A stretch of 24,679 nt of DNA from JBOFLG01 sp051657745 (GCA_051657745.1 JBOFLG010000146.1:1-24679), one strand, 5' to 3'. Counted from the first letter of the stretch, positions 14,930 to 21,864 are shown. Program-made: numbers and translations. Notes: generated by a model from the letters alone, not told the origin.

Positions 14930-14986
14930 CGGTCCTCGGCCTGCGGATGTCGTTGCCCCTCTCGGGCTCCGCTGACCCGTCATCCG
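14923..14986. terminator. inverted repeat after holB
   Basis: CGGATGACGG (14923-14932) and CCGTCATCCG (14977-14986) are perfect 10-bp reverse complements with a 44-nt loop. The left arm includes the holB stop codon. It probably ends the tmk-holB unit, but the long loop makes this uncertain. Confidence 0.4.
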
Positions 14987-15097
14987 CCGTCCGGTGTGTG
15001 TCGAATTGACTCGGTGGGACGCTGTCCAGGGGTGCATCCATCGACGCCGTCGCCGAACCGTGACCGGTCCGGGACTGTGACCTTCAGGCCGCTCGCC

Positions 15098-15103
15098 TAA
15101 AGT
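15098..15103 (+). promoter_or_regulatory. -10 box of the lipoprotein hydrolase gene
   Basis: TAAAGT ends 7 nt before the ATG at 15111; no Shine-Dalgarno follows. This suggests a leaderless transcript. Confidence 0.45.
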
Positions 15104-15110
15104 TCGGACC

Positions 15111-16676
15111 ATGACCCGCAGCACGACCCGCCGCTCGCCCGGTGGCCGCGCCGGTGGTGCCATGGCCCTGGTTGCCGCCATGGCCCTGGCAGGGTGCTCG
15201 ATGGAGGACACGCGTGAGGCAGTTCAGCCGGCGCCGTCGACCACGGTGACACCTCAAGGCCCGCCGCCTGGGCTCGAAAAGCTGTCCCGTTTCTACGCTC
15301 AGCGGCTCGACTGGGCGGACTGCGCTGGTGCGGAGTGCAGCCGGCTGACCGTTCCGGTCGACTACAACGCTCCTGACGGTGAGACGATCGAGATCGCGGT
15401 GACGCGGGTGCCGGCCGACCGTGGGTCGAAGCGCGTCGGGTCGTTGGTGGTCAACCCGGGCGGGCCTGGCGCCTCTGGTGTCGACTACGCGCAGGCGGCG
15501 GACTTCATCGTGGGCAGCGGGGTGCGCGACGCCTACGACGTGGTCGGGTTCGACCCCCGGGGGGTGGGCCGGTCAGCGCCGGTCAACTGTGTCACCGACA
15601 GCGGCCTCGACGACTACCTCGGGGCCGACCCCACGCCTGACACCACGGCCGAGCGTGCCCAGCTCCGCGCCACCGCCGCGGCGTTCGGTGAGGCCTGCAA
15701 GACCAACGGCGGAGCGCTCGTGGGGCACGTATCCACCGTGGAGGTGGCGCGCGATATGGACGTGCTGCGTGCTGCCCTGGGTGAGCCGCGGCTCACCTAC
15801 CTCGGCAAGTCGTACGGAACGCTGCTCGGTGCCACCTATGCCGATCTGTTCCCGAAGCAGGTCGGGCGCATGGTGCTCGACGGCGCGGTCGCGCCCGACC
15901 TCACCACTGACGACATCGCGTTAGGGCAGGCGCTCGGATTCGAGCGGGCCACCCGGGCCTGGGCGGCCTACTGCGTCGAAGAGGGCGACTGCCCGCTGGG
16001 GGACTCGGTCGAGCAGGTCATGGGCGGGCTACGGACCTTCCTCCGCTCGGTCGATACCACCCCGCTGGCCCGGACCGGCGACACCGCCGTCCCGAAGCTC
16101 ACCGAGGGCTGGGCGTCCATCGGGGTCGCCCAAGCGATGTACGACCAGGGGCAGTGGCGCTTCCTCGTCGATGCGATGGCCGACGCGGTCGAAGGCGACG
16201 GTGAGGCGCTGCTGCAGCTGGCTAACCAGTACGCGCAGCGCAACCCTGGCGGGACGTACTCGGGCAACCTGCTTGAGGTCTTCAGCGCAGTGAACTGCCT
16301 CGACCAATCAACCTCGGCTGATCTGGGCGACCGTGCCGCGGCCGCCCAGCGAGCGACCCAACAAGCACCCACCTGGGGTCCGTTCCTCACCTGGGGCTCG
16401 CTGGTCTGCGGGGTGTGGCCGATCAAAGCCACCGGGAAGGCTCGGACGATCTCGGCCGCCGGGGCGGCACCGATCGTCGTGATCGGCACCACGCGGGACC
16501 CGGCCACGCCGTACGAGTGGTCGGTGCGACTGCGCGACCAGCTCGCGGCCGCATCGCTGATCACCTTCGACGGCGATGGGCACACTGCGTACACCCGCTC
16601 CAACGAGTGCGTCGATGATGCCGTCGATGCGTTCTACCTTGCCGGCACCGTCCCACGTAACGGACTGCGCTGCTGA
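15111..16676 (+). CDS. lipoprotein alpha/beta hydrolase, tripeptidyl aminopeptidase-like (TAP family)
   Basis: Exported, lipid-anchored serine hydrolase of 521 aa. The signal peptide ends in the lipobox LAGC, with the lipidated Cys at 29. The alpha/beta fold shows VVNPGGPGASG (oxyanion region), VVGFDPRGVGRS, the nucleophile elbow GKSYGT (Ser234), Asp463 in GTTRDPATPYEW and His491 in GDGHTAY. This matches the SlpD/SlpE/TAP-like peptidases of actinobacteria, with a TAP-like C-terminal domain. These remove N-terminal peptides or hydrolyse small esters; the substrate here is unknown. The gene stands alone between holB and tRNA-Thr, with its own promoter and a strong hairpin after the stop codon. 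Confidence 0.9.
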   Translation: MTRSTTRRSPGGRAGGAMALVAAMALAGCSMEDTREAVQPAPSTTVTPQGPPPGLEKLSRFYAQRLDWADCAGAECSRLTVPVDYNAPDGETIEIAVTRVPADRGSKRVGSLVVNPGGPGASGVDYAQAADFIVGSGVRDAYDVVGFDPRGVGRSAPVNCVTDSGLDDYLGADPTPDTTAERAQLRATAAAFGEACKTNGGALVGHVSTVEVARDMDVLRAALGEPRLTYLGKSYGTLLGATYADLFPKQVGRMVLDGAVAPDLTTDDIALGQALGFERATRAWAAYCVEEGDCPLGDSVEQVMGGLRTFLRSVDTTPLARTGDTAVPKLTEGWASIGVAQAMYDQGQWRFLVDAMADAVEGDGEALLQLANQYAQRNPGGTYSGNLLEVFSAVNCLDQSTSADLGDRAAAAQRATQQAPTWGPFLTWGSLVCGVWPIKATGKARTISAAGAAPIVVIGTTRDPATPYEWSVRLRDQLAAASLITFDGDGHTAYTRSNECVDDAVDAFYLAGTVPRNGLRC

Positions 16677-16679
16677 CAT

Positions 16680-16707
16680 CGGTGTCCGGATCCCATGCCG
16701 GACACCG
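16680..16707 (+). terminator. hairpin terminator after the hydrolase gene
   Basis: CGGTGTCCGG-ATCCCATG-CCGGACACCG is a perfect 10-bp stem with an 8-nt loop, beginning 4 nt after the stop codon. It lacks a U tract, as usual in high-GC actinobacteria. Confidence 0.7.
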
Positions 16708-16731
16708 GTCAGCGCCGCTGCCGAGCGACAT

Positions 16732-16757
16732 CCGGATGACGGCCGGATTCCATCCGG
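16732..16757. repeat. second hairpin built on the GGATG motif
   Basis: CCGGATG (16732-16738) pairs with CATCCGG (16751-16757) across a 12-nt loop. It contains a GGATGACG octamer. From 16758 to the tRNA promoter no gene is seen. Confidence 0.4.
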
Positions 16758-16930
16758 GCGCCAGGTCCGCGTGGTCACCACGACGGCCCCGGACGTGCCG
16801 CGCGCGAGGCGTCCCGCGTCAGGTGTGCGGTCTCACGCCCGCACGGTGACAGGACTGAGGCTCGCTGCTGACCCTGGTCGTGGTAGACCTTGTTGGCGTG
16901 TTGGATTCGCGGACGGCTCGGCGCCATCCG

Positions 16931-16936
16931 TATACT
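16931..16936 (+). promoter_or_regulatory. -10 box of tRNA-Thr
   Basis: TATACT is a near-consensus -10 box, placing the transcript start about 25 nt before the mature tRNA. The -35 region is not clear. Confidence 0.55.
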
Positions 16937-16967
16937 TTGGCGTCGTGCTCGGCCTAGCCGGGTACCC

Positions 16968-17041
16968 GCCGCCTTAGCTCAGTCGGCCAGAGCGATTCAC
17001 TCGTAATGAATAGGTCATCGGTTCGATTCCGATAGGCGGCT
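16968..17041 (+). tRNA. tRNA-Thr (anticodon CGT)
   Basis: A 74-nt cloverleaf. Acceptor stem GCCGCCT pairs with AGGCGGC, with discriminator T. The D arm is AGCTCAGTCGGCCAGAGC-like. The anticodon stem ATTCA/TGAAT encloses the loop CTCGTAA with anticodon CGT, reading ACG. The T arm has GGTTCGATTCC. CCA is not encoded. The 3' end faces an integrase remnant, so this gene is probably the integration site of the neighbouring element. Confidence 0.95.
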
Positions 17042-17045
17042 CGGA

Positions 17046-17082
17046 CAAATCCCCAGGTCAGACGTCGTGGCCTGGGGATTTG
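17046..17082 (+). terminator. terminator hairpin after tRNA-Thr
   Basis: CAAATCCCCAGG (17046-17057) and CCTGGGGATTTG (17071-17082) form a perfect 12-bp stem with a 13-nt loop directly behind the tRNA. The AAAT/ATTT base gives it a partial T run. Confidence 0.75.
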
Positions 17083-17150
17083 CATGTTCGCTGGGAAGCT
17101 GTGTGGGACGGAACGTGGGACGCGGCGTAGGGATCACCTACCGTCCAGGC

Positions 17151-17551
17151 ATGACCAAGGGCTCAATCGAGGTGCTTCCTAGCGACCGGTTCCGTGCGGT
17201 GGTCCGCGCTGGCCGCGACCCGATTACTGGCCGCCGGGCGTACCTTCGCAGGGAACTCTGGCGCGACCGAGGCGCAGCCGAGCAGGATCGAGTGCGGCTG
17301 GCGGCTGTACGCAGATCGACTCAGTGCCCCACCCCGACCGCGCCGCCACCCTCGAGATGCTGCTCGACCGACCGACCGACCGACCGACCGACCGACCGAC
17401 CGACCGACCGACCGACCGACCGACCGACCGACCGACCGACCGACCTTGTCCGGCGCGCGCAACGCGCTCGGCACGCGCGTCAGCGACCGGGATGAGAGAA
17501 GGCGCGGGTGCGGGCACGGCCGCTTCCCTGATTGATCGCTATGGACATTAA
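17151..17551 (+). pseudogene. tyrosine integrase remnant with frameshift and microsatellite
   Basis: The frame from the ATG at 17151 reads MTKGSIEVLPSDRFRAVVRA, then GRDPITGRRAYLRREL and AAEQDRVRLAAV. This is the pattern of the N-terminal arm-type DNA-binding domain of actinobacterial phage/ICE integrases (KGSI..R..A....G.DP.TG.R). Around 17310-17325 the similarity moves to another frame (PHPDRAATLEMLLDR, cf. the usual ATLGELLDRWL), then runs into the CGAC repeat. In that second frame the end reads SLIDRYGH and stops at 17549-17551, which resembles the catalytic-tyrosine end of integrases (T.DRYGHL). The central catalytic domain is missing. Location next to a tRNA 3' end supports the call. 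The C-terminal part of the interpretation is the weakest. Confidence 0.6.
17365..17445 (+). repeat. tetranucleotide microsatellite (CGAC), about 20 copies
   Basis: An uninterrupted run of CGAC for 81 nt, that is 20 full copies plus one base. It lies in the broken integrase and stays open in all forward frames, giving artificial (PTDR)n peptides. The unit is not a multiple of three, so copy-number change would shift the frame. Confidence 0.95.
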
Positions 17552-17720
17552 GCACCCACGACGATCACCGGAACCAGCGGTGCCCGCTTACGTGCCATCA
17601 AACCCCGGGCGAGTCACTCAGGCACCACACCGCAGCAACGAGTTTCACCAAGCCCAGTCGAACAGGGCGCGTTGCTTCGACGTCATGACGCTGCCCGAGG
17701 CCGCTGATGAGGAAAATTCA

Positions 17721-18041
17721 CTAGCGATGTGCGGTCGTGCACCCGTTCGACCAAAGCGTCAGGCGAGCAAAATCGGGTGTCCGCTGAGGCCATGGCGCAG
17801 AATTCCAATTAAGGAGAAAGTCAGATCTACCAACCTTATCGCCGCATCGATAAGTTATTCGGTGATTAAACTCATGGCCATTTACCAGAATAGTTCCATA
17901 TGCGTCGGGCTGCGTGTCTAAGCCGGCAGAAGCAGTCGGAACGATCAATGCGCCTGCTGCAACGGCCGTCAAAAGCGATCCAACTTTACCGATGGATCGA
18001 GTTCGACGGCGACGCTTTATTGAATCTGCACCAGAAATCAT
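17721..18041 (-). CDS. small secreted protein of unknown function
   Basis: An orphan of 106 aa. The N-terminus has a basic stretch (IKRRRRTRSIGK), a hydrophobic core (about 20-36) and a signal-peptidase site ASA|GL after residue 39. The mature part is about 67 aa with two cysteines (66 and 101) that could form a disulfide, and three tryptophans. No family is recognised. Reality is supported by GAGGAG 7 nt before the ATG and by the plausible signal peptide. The DNA is clearly less GC-rich than the rest of the window, and the gene lies between an integrase remnant and a transposase remnant, so it is probably acquired cargo. A secreted bacteriocin-like peptide is possible but unsupported by motif. 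Confidence 0.55.
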   Translation of the reverse strand: MISGADSIKRRRRTRSIGKVGSLLTAVAAGALIVPTASAGLDTQPDAYGTILVNGHEFNHRITYRCGDKVGRSDFLLNWNSAPWPQRTPDFARLTLWSNGCTTAHR

Positions 18042-18219
18042 GGCGACACTCCTCGCAAAAAAGAATTATTTCGGAAACAAAAAACTGAACGTACAGCGTG
18101 CCGTCAGATATAATTCACAACGAAATGTAAGGCCGCTATCATGACAGTAGTTCTTACGCCCGTGCCGACCTAAATTTTACCAGCGCTACCTCGATTTTCG
18201 TCAACCAGGGAAATCTCCA
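18042..18219. other. AT-rich intergenic segment, part of the acquired island
   Basis: The upstream region of the small secreted gene. It has runs such as AAAAAAGAATTATTTCGG, and TATAAT on the plus strand at 18109-18114. A promoter for the secreted gene should lie here on the minus strand, but I cannot place it. No gene is seen. The similar gap 17552-17720 also holds nothing recognisable. Confidence 0.4.
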
Positions 18220-18357
18220 GTGCGCTGCGCCTGAGGTTCATGTCAGAAGTCGTCCGATTGATGCGGGGGTCTGATCGGCGGCCTTGGTCCAGATGACGGG
18301 CTTGGGGTGTGCGCCATCGGTGGTGATGGCGACCGCACGATGTCCGCATCGCCACCC
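18220..18357 (-). pseudogene. IS630-family transposase C-terminal remnant
   Basis: On the minus strand a 39-codon stretch reads HRAVAITTDGAHPKPVIWTK, then AADQTPASIGRLLT and a stop. After the stop the same frame continues TSGAAH. This resembles the C-terminus of IS630-type transposases (..W..NPKPFVWTKTADEIL.SI.R...RISGAGH), with Arg changed to a TGA stop and a gap in the middle. No terminal inverted repeats or complete element are visible. From 18358 to 18525 no feature is recognised. The family call is from memory. Confidence 0.45.
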
Positions 18358-18525
18358 TTTGGGCGGTGACCACGCCGCCGACGGGAACCACCACTGTGAC
18401 GACCTCGGCATCGTTGGTGCTCGACTCGGGGTGCGGACAAGACGGCGTCGGCGACGCGCTGCCGGCCGCGAGAGTGCGCTCGGAGGAGACGGGCATCGGC
18501 TCGGGGCCAGCGGAAGGCTCGCGGC

Positions 18526-18531
18526 TACTGT
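18526..18531 (+). promoter_or_regulatory. -10 box of the conserved hypothetical/DUF427 pair
   Basis: TACTGT ends 7 nt before the ATG at 18539, without a Shine-Dalgarno sequence, suggesting a leaderless mRNA. Confidence 0.4.
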
Positions 18532-18538
18532 GGCGACC

Positions 18539-18922
18539 ATGAGCGAGGTTGTCGAGGTGGTGGGCGTGTACGACGCGGACGGTGGATGGCGCGGCGAGGT
18601 CGCCTACGTCGTGGGCCACCTGCTCGGTCGTACCGAGTGCGCGCTGTGCGACGTCACTCACTCGCCGGTACGTCGCAAGCCGGCCTGGGACGCCATGGTC
18701 GCGGGGCTGCCGGTACCGGTGCGGGTGGTGCACCGCAACGAGACATCGGATGGCGAGCGCGCGGCGGTCGCGGCATCCGGCCTGCCGGTGGTGCTGGGGC
18801 GCCGGCCTGATGGCGTACTGGACGTGCTGCTCGACCGCGCTGCGCTGACCGGCCTGGATGGCTCGGTCGAGGCATTCGAGTCCCGGCTCCGACGCGCGCT
18901 CGACGGGCGGAGCGTCGCGTGA
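18539..18922 (+). CDS. conserved hypothetical protein with a CxxC motif
   Basis: Cytoplasmic protein of 127 aa beginning MSEVVEVVGVYDADGGWRGE. It contains TECALCDVTHSP (Cys-x-x-Cys near residues 39-42), then RRKPAWDAMVAGLPVPVRVVHRNE and a C-terminal LPVVLGRRPDGVLDVLLDRAAL. The pattern looks like a family I have seen in actinobacteria, but I cannot name a domain or function. A thiol- or metal-dependent role is conceivable because of the CxxC and nearby His. The ATG is chosen by the upstream TACTGT box; an open frame extends further upstream but looks non-coding. Its TGA overlaps the GTG of the DUF427 gene as GTGA, so the two are translated together. Confidence 0.75.
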   Translation: MSEVVEVVGVYDADGGWRGEVAYVVGHLLGRTECALCDVTHSPVRRKPAWDAMVAGLPVPVRVVHRNETSDGERAAVAASGLPVVLGRRPDGVLDVLLDRAALTGLDGSVEAFESRLRRALDGRSVA

Positions 18923-19413
18923 GGCCGGTGCCCGATCAGCCCGGCCCAGGCCAGGAGTCGGCCTGGGAGTATCCGCGCCCGCCGCGGGTCGAGTCGAGCG
19001 CTGAGACGATTGAGATCCGGCTCGGTGGCGTGGTTGTGGCGCGCTCCACGCGGGCGCTGCGGATTCTTGAGACCAGTCATCCGCCGTCGTACTACGTTCC
19101 GCGAGAGGACTTCTCGCCGGAGTCGCTGCATCTGACAGCCGGCTCCAGTTGGTGCGAGTTCAAAGGCGAGGCGGCGTACTTCGACGTGATCGGTGCGGAT
19201 GCCGTGGCGCGGGCCTCCGCGTGGGCGTACCCCCGCCCGTCGCGCGGGTTCGAGGTGATCGCCGGGCACGTGGCCGTGATGCCCGGCGAGATGCAGTCCT
19301 GCACGGTCGACGGCGAAGCCGTGACGCCGCAGGAGGGTGGCTTCTACGGAGGCTGGATCACCAGTCGCGTCGTCGGCCCGTTCAAGGGTGCGCCGGGTAC
19401 CTGGGGCTGGTAG
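18919..19413 (+). CDS. DUF427 domain protein
   Basis: Protein of 164 aa of the DUF427 family, function unproven. Typical blocks: EIRLGGVVVARSTRALRILETSHPPSYYVPREDF, SSWCEFKGEAAYFDVI, ASAWAYPRPSRGFEVIAGHVAVMPG and a C-terminal EGGFYGGWITSRVVGPFKG. Family members are small beta-rich proteins often found beside housekeeping or stress genes. The start is the GTG that overlaps the stop codon of the preceding gene. It converges on ppa; repeats and a hairpin fill the 148-nt gap. Confidence 0.85.
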   Translation: MRPVPDQPGPGQESAWEYPRPPRVESSAETIEIRLGGVVVARSTRALRILETSHPPSYYVPREDFSPESLHLTAGSSWCEFKGEAAYFDVIGADAVARASAWAYPRPSRGFEVIAGHVAVMPGEMQSCTVDGEAVTPQEGGFYGGWITSRVVGPFKGAPGTWGW

Positions 19414-19442
19414 GCGCAGGCGCGCGGGCGTCATCCGCTGGA

Positions 19443-19521
19443 GTGCGGCGAGAACTGCGCGAAGGTGCGGCGAGAACTGCGCGAACCTGGAGCGAGACAC
19501 CGGGAAGTTCGGGGTGTCTCG
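19443..19521. terminator. tandem repeat and hairpin between DUF427 gene and ppa
   Basis: A 21-nt sequence containing GCGGCGAGAACTGCGCGAA occurs twice (19443-19463 and 19465-19485). It is followed by the hairpin CGAGACACC (19493-19501) with GGTGTCTCG (19513-19521) around an 11-nt loop. The hairpin lies between converging genes and may serve both as terminator. Confidence 0.55.
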
Positions 19522-19540
19522 ACCCAGGTGGTGGCATGGG

Positions 19541-19555
19541 GCGGGAAAGTTGGGG
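19541..19555 (+). repeat. dispersed repeat core GCGGGAAAGTTGGGG
   Basis: Identical to the 15 bases at 22991-23005 and similar to 5975-5988. It sits just before the 3' end of ppa. Confidence 0.5.
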
Positions 19556-19561
19556 CGCGGC

Positions 19562-20191
19562 TCAGTCGTCGGTGAGCGGCCTGTCCTTCGTGGCGAGCTC
19601 GCTGCGGGCCTTCTCGGCCGCCGCCGACAGTTCGTCGGGCGTGCGAGCGAGCGAGGTGGGTGCCGGCGCCTCGGCCGTGGCCGGCATCCGCCAGCGGGCC
19701 GTGCTCATCCCAGCGGCCGTGGCCCGTTCGACCGCTTCGGTGACACACCGCTCGGCATCCTGGCGCGCGGCCCAGTGGGCGCCCTCGACGGACTTGCCGG
19801 GCTCGAGATCCTTGTAGGTCTCAAAGAAGTGCTGAATCTCGAGCCGGTCGAACTCGCTGAGATGGTCCAGTTCGGTGATGCCGTTCTTGCGCGGGTCGCC
19901 GGCCGGCACACACAGGATCTTGTCGTCGCCGCCGGCCTCGTCACGCATGTGGAACATGCCGATCGGCCGCGCCCGCACGAGGCACCCGGGGAAGGTCGGC
20001 TCGTCGAGCAGCACGAGCGCGTCGAGCGGGTCGCCGTCCTCGCCGAGGGTTTCTTCGACGTAGCCGTAGTCGCTGGGGTAGGACATCGAGGTGAACAGCA
20101 GCCGGTCCAGCCGGATGCGCCCGGTGTGGTGATCGACCTCGTACTTGTTGCGATGTCCCTTAGGAATCTCGATCGTGACGTCGAACTCCAC
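19562..20191 (-). CDS. ppa: inorganic pyrophosphatase (family I)
   Basis: Hydrolyses pyrophosphate to phosphate with Mg2+, pulling biosynthetic reactions forward; cytoplasmic. Conserved blocks: EIPKGHRNKYEVD (6-20), SYPSDYGYVEETLGEDGDPLDALVLL (catalytic Asp52, Asp54 and Asp57), then KILCVPAGDPR and the C-terminal HFFETYKDLEPGK. The GTG at 20191 is chosen because GGAGGGA lies 6 nt upstream; the frame extends to 20257 but overlaps the divergent dacB promoter region. The protein is 209 aa, while family I enzymes in related bacteria are about 160-175 aa: an extra tail of about 40 residues (about 170-209) is rich in Ala, Pro and charged residues. The neighbour is the divergent dacB. Confidence 0.95.
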   Translation of the reverse strand: MEFDVTIEIPKGHRNKYEVDHHTGRIRLDRLLFTSMSYPSDYGYVEETLGEDGDPLDALVLLDEPTFPGCLVRARPIGMFHMRDEAGGDDKILCVPAGDPRKNGITELDHLSEFDRLEIQHFFETYKDLEPGKSVEGAHWAARQDAERCVTEAVERATAAGMSTARWRMPATAEAPAPTSLARTPDELSAAAEKARSELATKDRPLTDD

Positions 20192-20271
20192 AGTTGTTCC
20201 CTCCCGCAGGTGACCTAGGCTCGCCCCACAGTGTGGCGCATCCGGTACCGAGGGCATGAAGGGAGGCCGGG

Positions 20272-21759
20272 ATGACCCGCGTCCCCCTCGCCGCCGCCAC
20301 GGTGCTGGCCCTGCTCGTGGGCTACCTCACCGCGGATGTGTTCGACGTCGTCCCGGGCATGTTGACGCGCGTTGGCGCGGCTGGTTCGCCCGCGCCGGAC
20401 GGGGCTCCCTCCCCGCTCGCTGGTTCGACCTCCATCCCGGCACCGAGCTCGGCCGGGACACTGAGCTCGGCCGGGCCGCCGAGCCCGGTGCCGCCTGGGT
20501 CGGCCGACCTGCTCACCGTGTCGGATGCCGCCCCGCTCCCCGCACCGACCGGCCTCGCGCGTGCCGTGGCGGCGGCGTCGACCGACCCTGCCGTGGCTGA
20601 CGGTCTGGGGGTCAGTGTCCGCGACGGCATCACCGGCGGGGTGGTGTGGCAGCTCGATGCTGGCCGGCCTCGGGTGCCGGCGTCGACGGCCAAGGTGATG
20701 GCCGCGCTCGCCGTGGCCGACTCCCTCGACCTCGACGCCACCATGCCCACCACCGTGGTGGCAGCGCCCGGGTCGGATGACGTGGTGCTCGTGGCCCGTG
20801 GCGACACTCTGCTGGCCCCGGGTGCGGGGGATCTTACGGAGGTCGCCGGACGAGCCGGGCTGGCTGACCTTGCCGATCAGGTCGCCGGCGGGCTCCGCGC
20901 CACTGGGCGTACCTCGGTGCGGCTGCGCCTCGACCTCTCCTACGCTCCAGGCCCTCGACTACCCGCGACCTGGAGGCCGGCCGACGTACGCGACGGCTTC
21001 GGCGGCCCGGTGGTGATGACCGGGCTGACCACCACCCGCGCGGTCGCCGGGCGAGCGGGGCCCGGCCGCCCGGAGTACATCGTGGCGGCCACCTTCGCGA
21101 CCCGACTCCGCGAGCGGGGCATCACCACCTCCGTGCTCCCGGTATCGGCCTGGCGCGGGCCGCTGCCCGCCGGGGCGACCATCCTCGGCCAGGTGGAGTC
21201 GGCCAGTTACGCAGACTTGGTCGGGCTCGCTCTCGCCACCAGCGATAACACCCTCACCGAAAATCTGGTGCGCCAGGCCGTGGTCGCGGCCGGGCGGTCG
21301 GCGGCGGAGCCGCGCGCGAATGCCGACTTCATCGTGGATCGGCTGCGCGCGCGGGGAGTGGCCGTCGATGGCCTCCGGGTCGTGGATGCCAGCGGCCTCA
21401 GTCCCGGTCAGGCGGTCTCCGCCACGACCCTCTCTGGGGTCCTGGCCGTGGGAGCCGCCGGTGACGTTCCTGGCTTCGACCGGGTGCTGGCCGGCCTCCC
21501 GGTCGCCGGGTTGTCTGGCACCCTCGCGTCGCGTTTCGACGATGCTGCGACCGGTGATGTCGCCGGCGTACCGCGGGCCAAGACTGGGACCCTGCGGGCT
21601 GGCTCTTCGCTCGCCGGCACCACGGTCACCGCCGACGGCCGGCCGCTGGTGTTCGCGGTGATGGTCGACGGGTTCCCGCAGACCTACGACGGAACCCGCC
21701 GGGCCCGGGTGGCGTTAGACCGCATCACCGCCGCAATCACCCGGTGCGGATGCCGATGA
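20272..21759 (+). CDS. dacB: D-alanyl-D-alanine carboxypeptidase/endopeptidase, PBP4 (peptidase S13) family
   Basis: Penicillin-binding protein of 495 aa that trims or cuts peptidoglycan stem peptides outside the membrane. A hydrophobic N-terminal segment (about 5-20) acts as signal or anchor. A Pro/Ser/Ala linker (about 38-90) leads to the catalytic domain. Active-site motifs are STAK (138-141), SDN (324-326) and KTG (437-439); VDASGLSPGQ (371-380) is also typical of the family. The ATG is preceded by GGGAGG with a 5-nt spacer. It is divergent from ppa with an 80-nt gap, and begins the dacB - DUF2342 - tilS - hpt series usual in actinobacteria. Confidence 0.94.
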   Translation: MTRVPLAAATVLALLVGYLTADVFDVVPGMLTRVGAAGSPAPDGAPSPLAGSTSIPAPSSAGTLSSAGPPSPVPPGSADLLTVSDAAPLPAPTGLARAVAAASTDPAVADGLGVSVRDGITGGVVWQLDAGRPRVPASTAKVMAALAVADSLDLDATMPTTVVAAPGSDDVVLVARGDTLLAPGAGDLTEVAGRAGLADLADQVAGGLRATGRTSVRLRLDLSYAPGPRLPATWRPADVRDGFGGPVVMTGLTTTRAVAGRAGPGRPEYIVAATFATRLRERGITTSVLPVSAWRGPLPAGATILGQVESASYADLVGLALATSDNTLTENLVRQAVVAAGRSAAEPRANADFIVDRLRARGVAVDGLRVVDASGLSPGQAVSATTLSGVLAVGAAGDVPGFDRVLAGLPVAGLSGTLASRFDDAATGDVAGVPRAKTGTLRAGSSLAGTTVTADGRPLVFAVMVDGFPQTYDGTRRARVALDRITAAITRCGCR

Positions 21760-21801
21760 CTGCCCACCCTGGGTGCGGCGCGCGTCATCCGGCCCTGATC
21801 G

Positions 21802-21837
21802 CCGGCATCCGAACCAGCACCGGCATCCGCACCAGAA
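21802..21837 (+). repeat. two 18-bp direct repeats in the leader of the DUF2342 gene
   Basis: Units 21802-21819 and 21820-21837 both begin CCGGCATCCG and differ at two positions. A shorter degenerate piece follows up to the Shine-Dalgarno sequence. Function unknown. Confidence 0.5.
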
Positions 21838-21864
21838 CCCGCACCTGTAGGAGAGGCTGATCAC

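Noticed and set aside
17324..17551. Proteins made of PTDR repeats in several frames
   Set aside because: They are a by-product of the CGAC microsatellite, which is open in every forward frame.
17835..17854. CTTATCG / CGATAAG inverted repeat
   Set aside because: It lies inside the coding part of the secreted protein and has no clear regulatory position.
17532..17921. 129-codon plus-strand open frame in the island
   Set aside because: No family, no ribosome-binding site, and it overlaps the better supported secreted-protein gene on the other strand.
18278..18292. Possible second attachment site similar to the tRNA-Thr 3' end (GATCGGCGGC)
   Set aside because: Only about ten bases resemble the tRNA acceptor end and the T-arm part is missing, so chance cannot be excluded.
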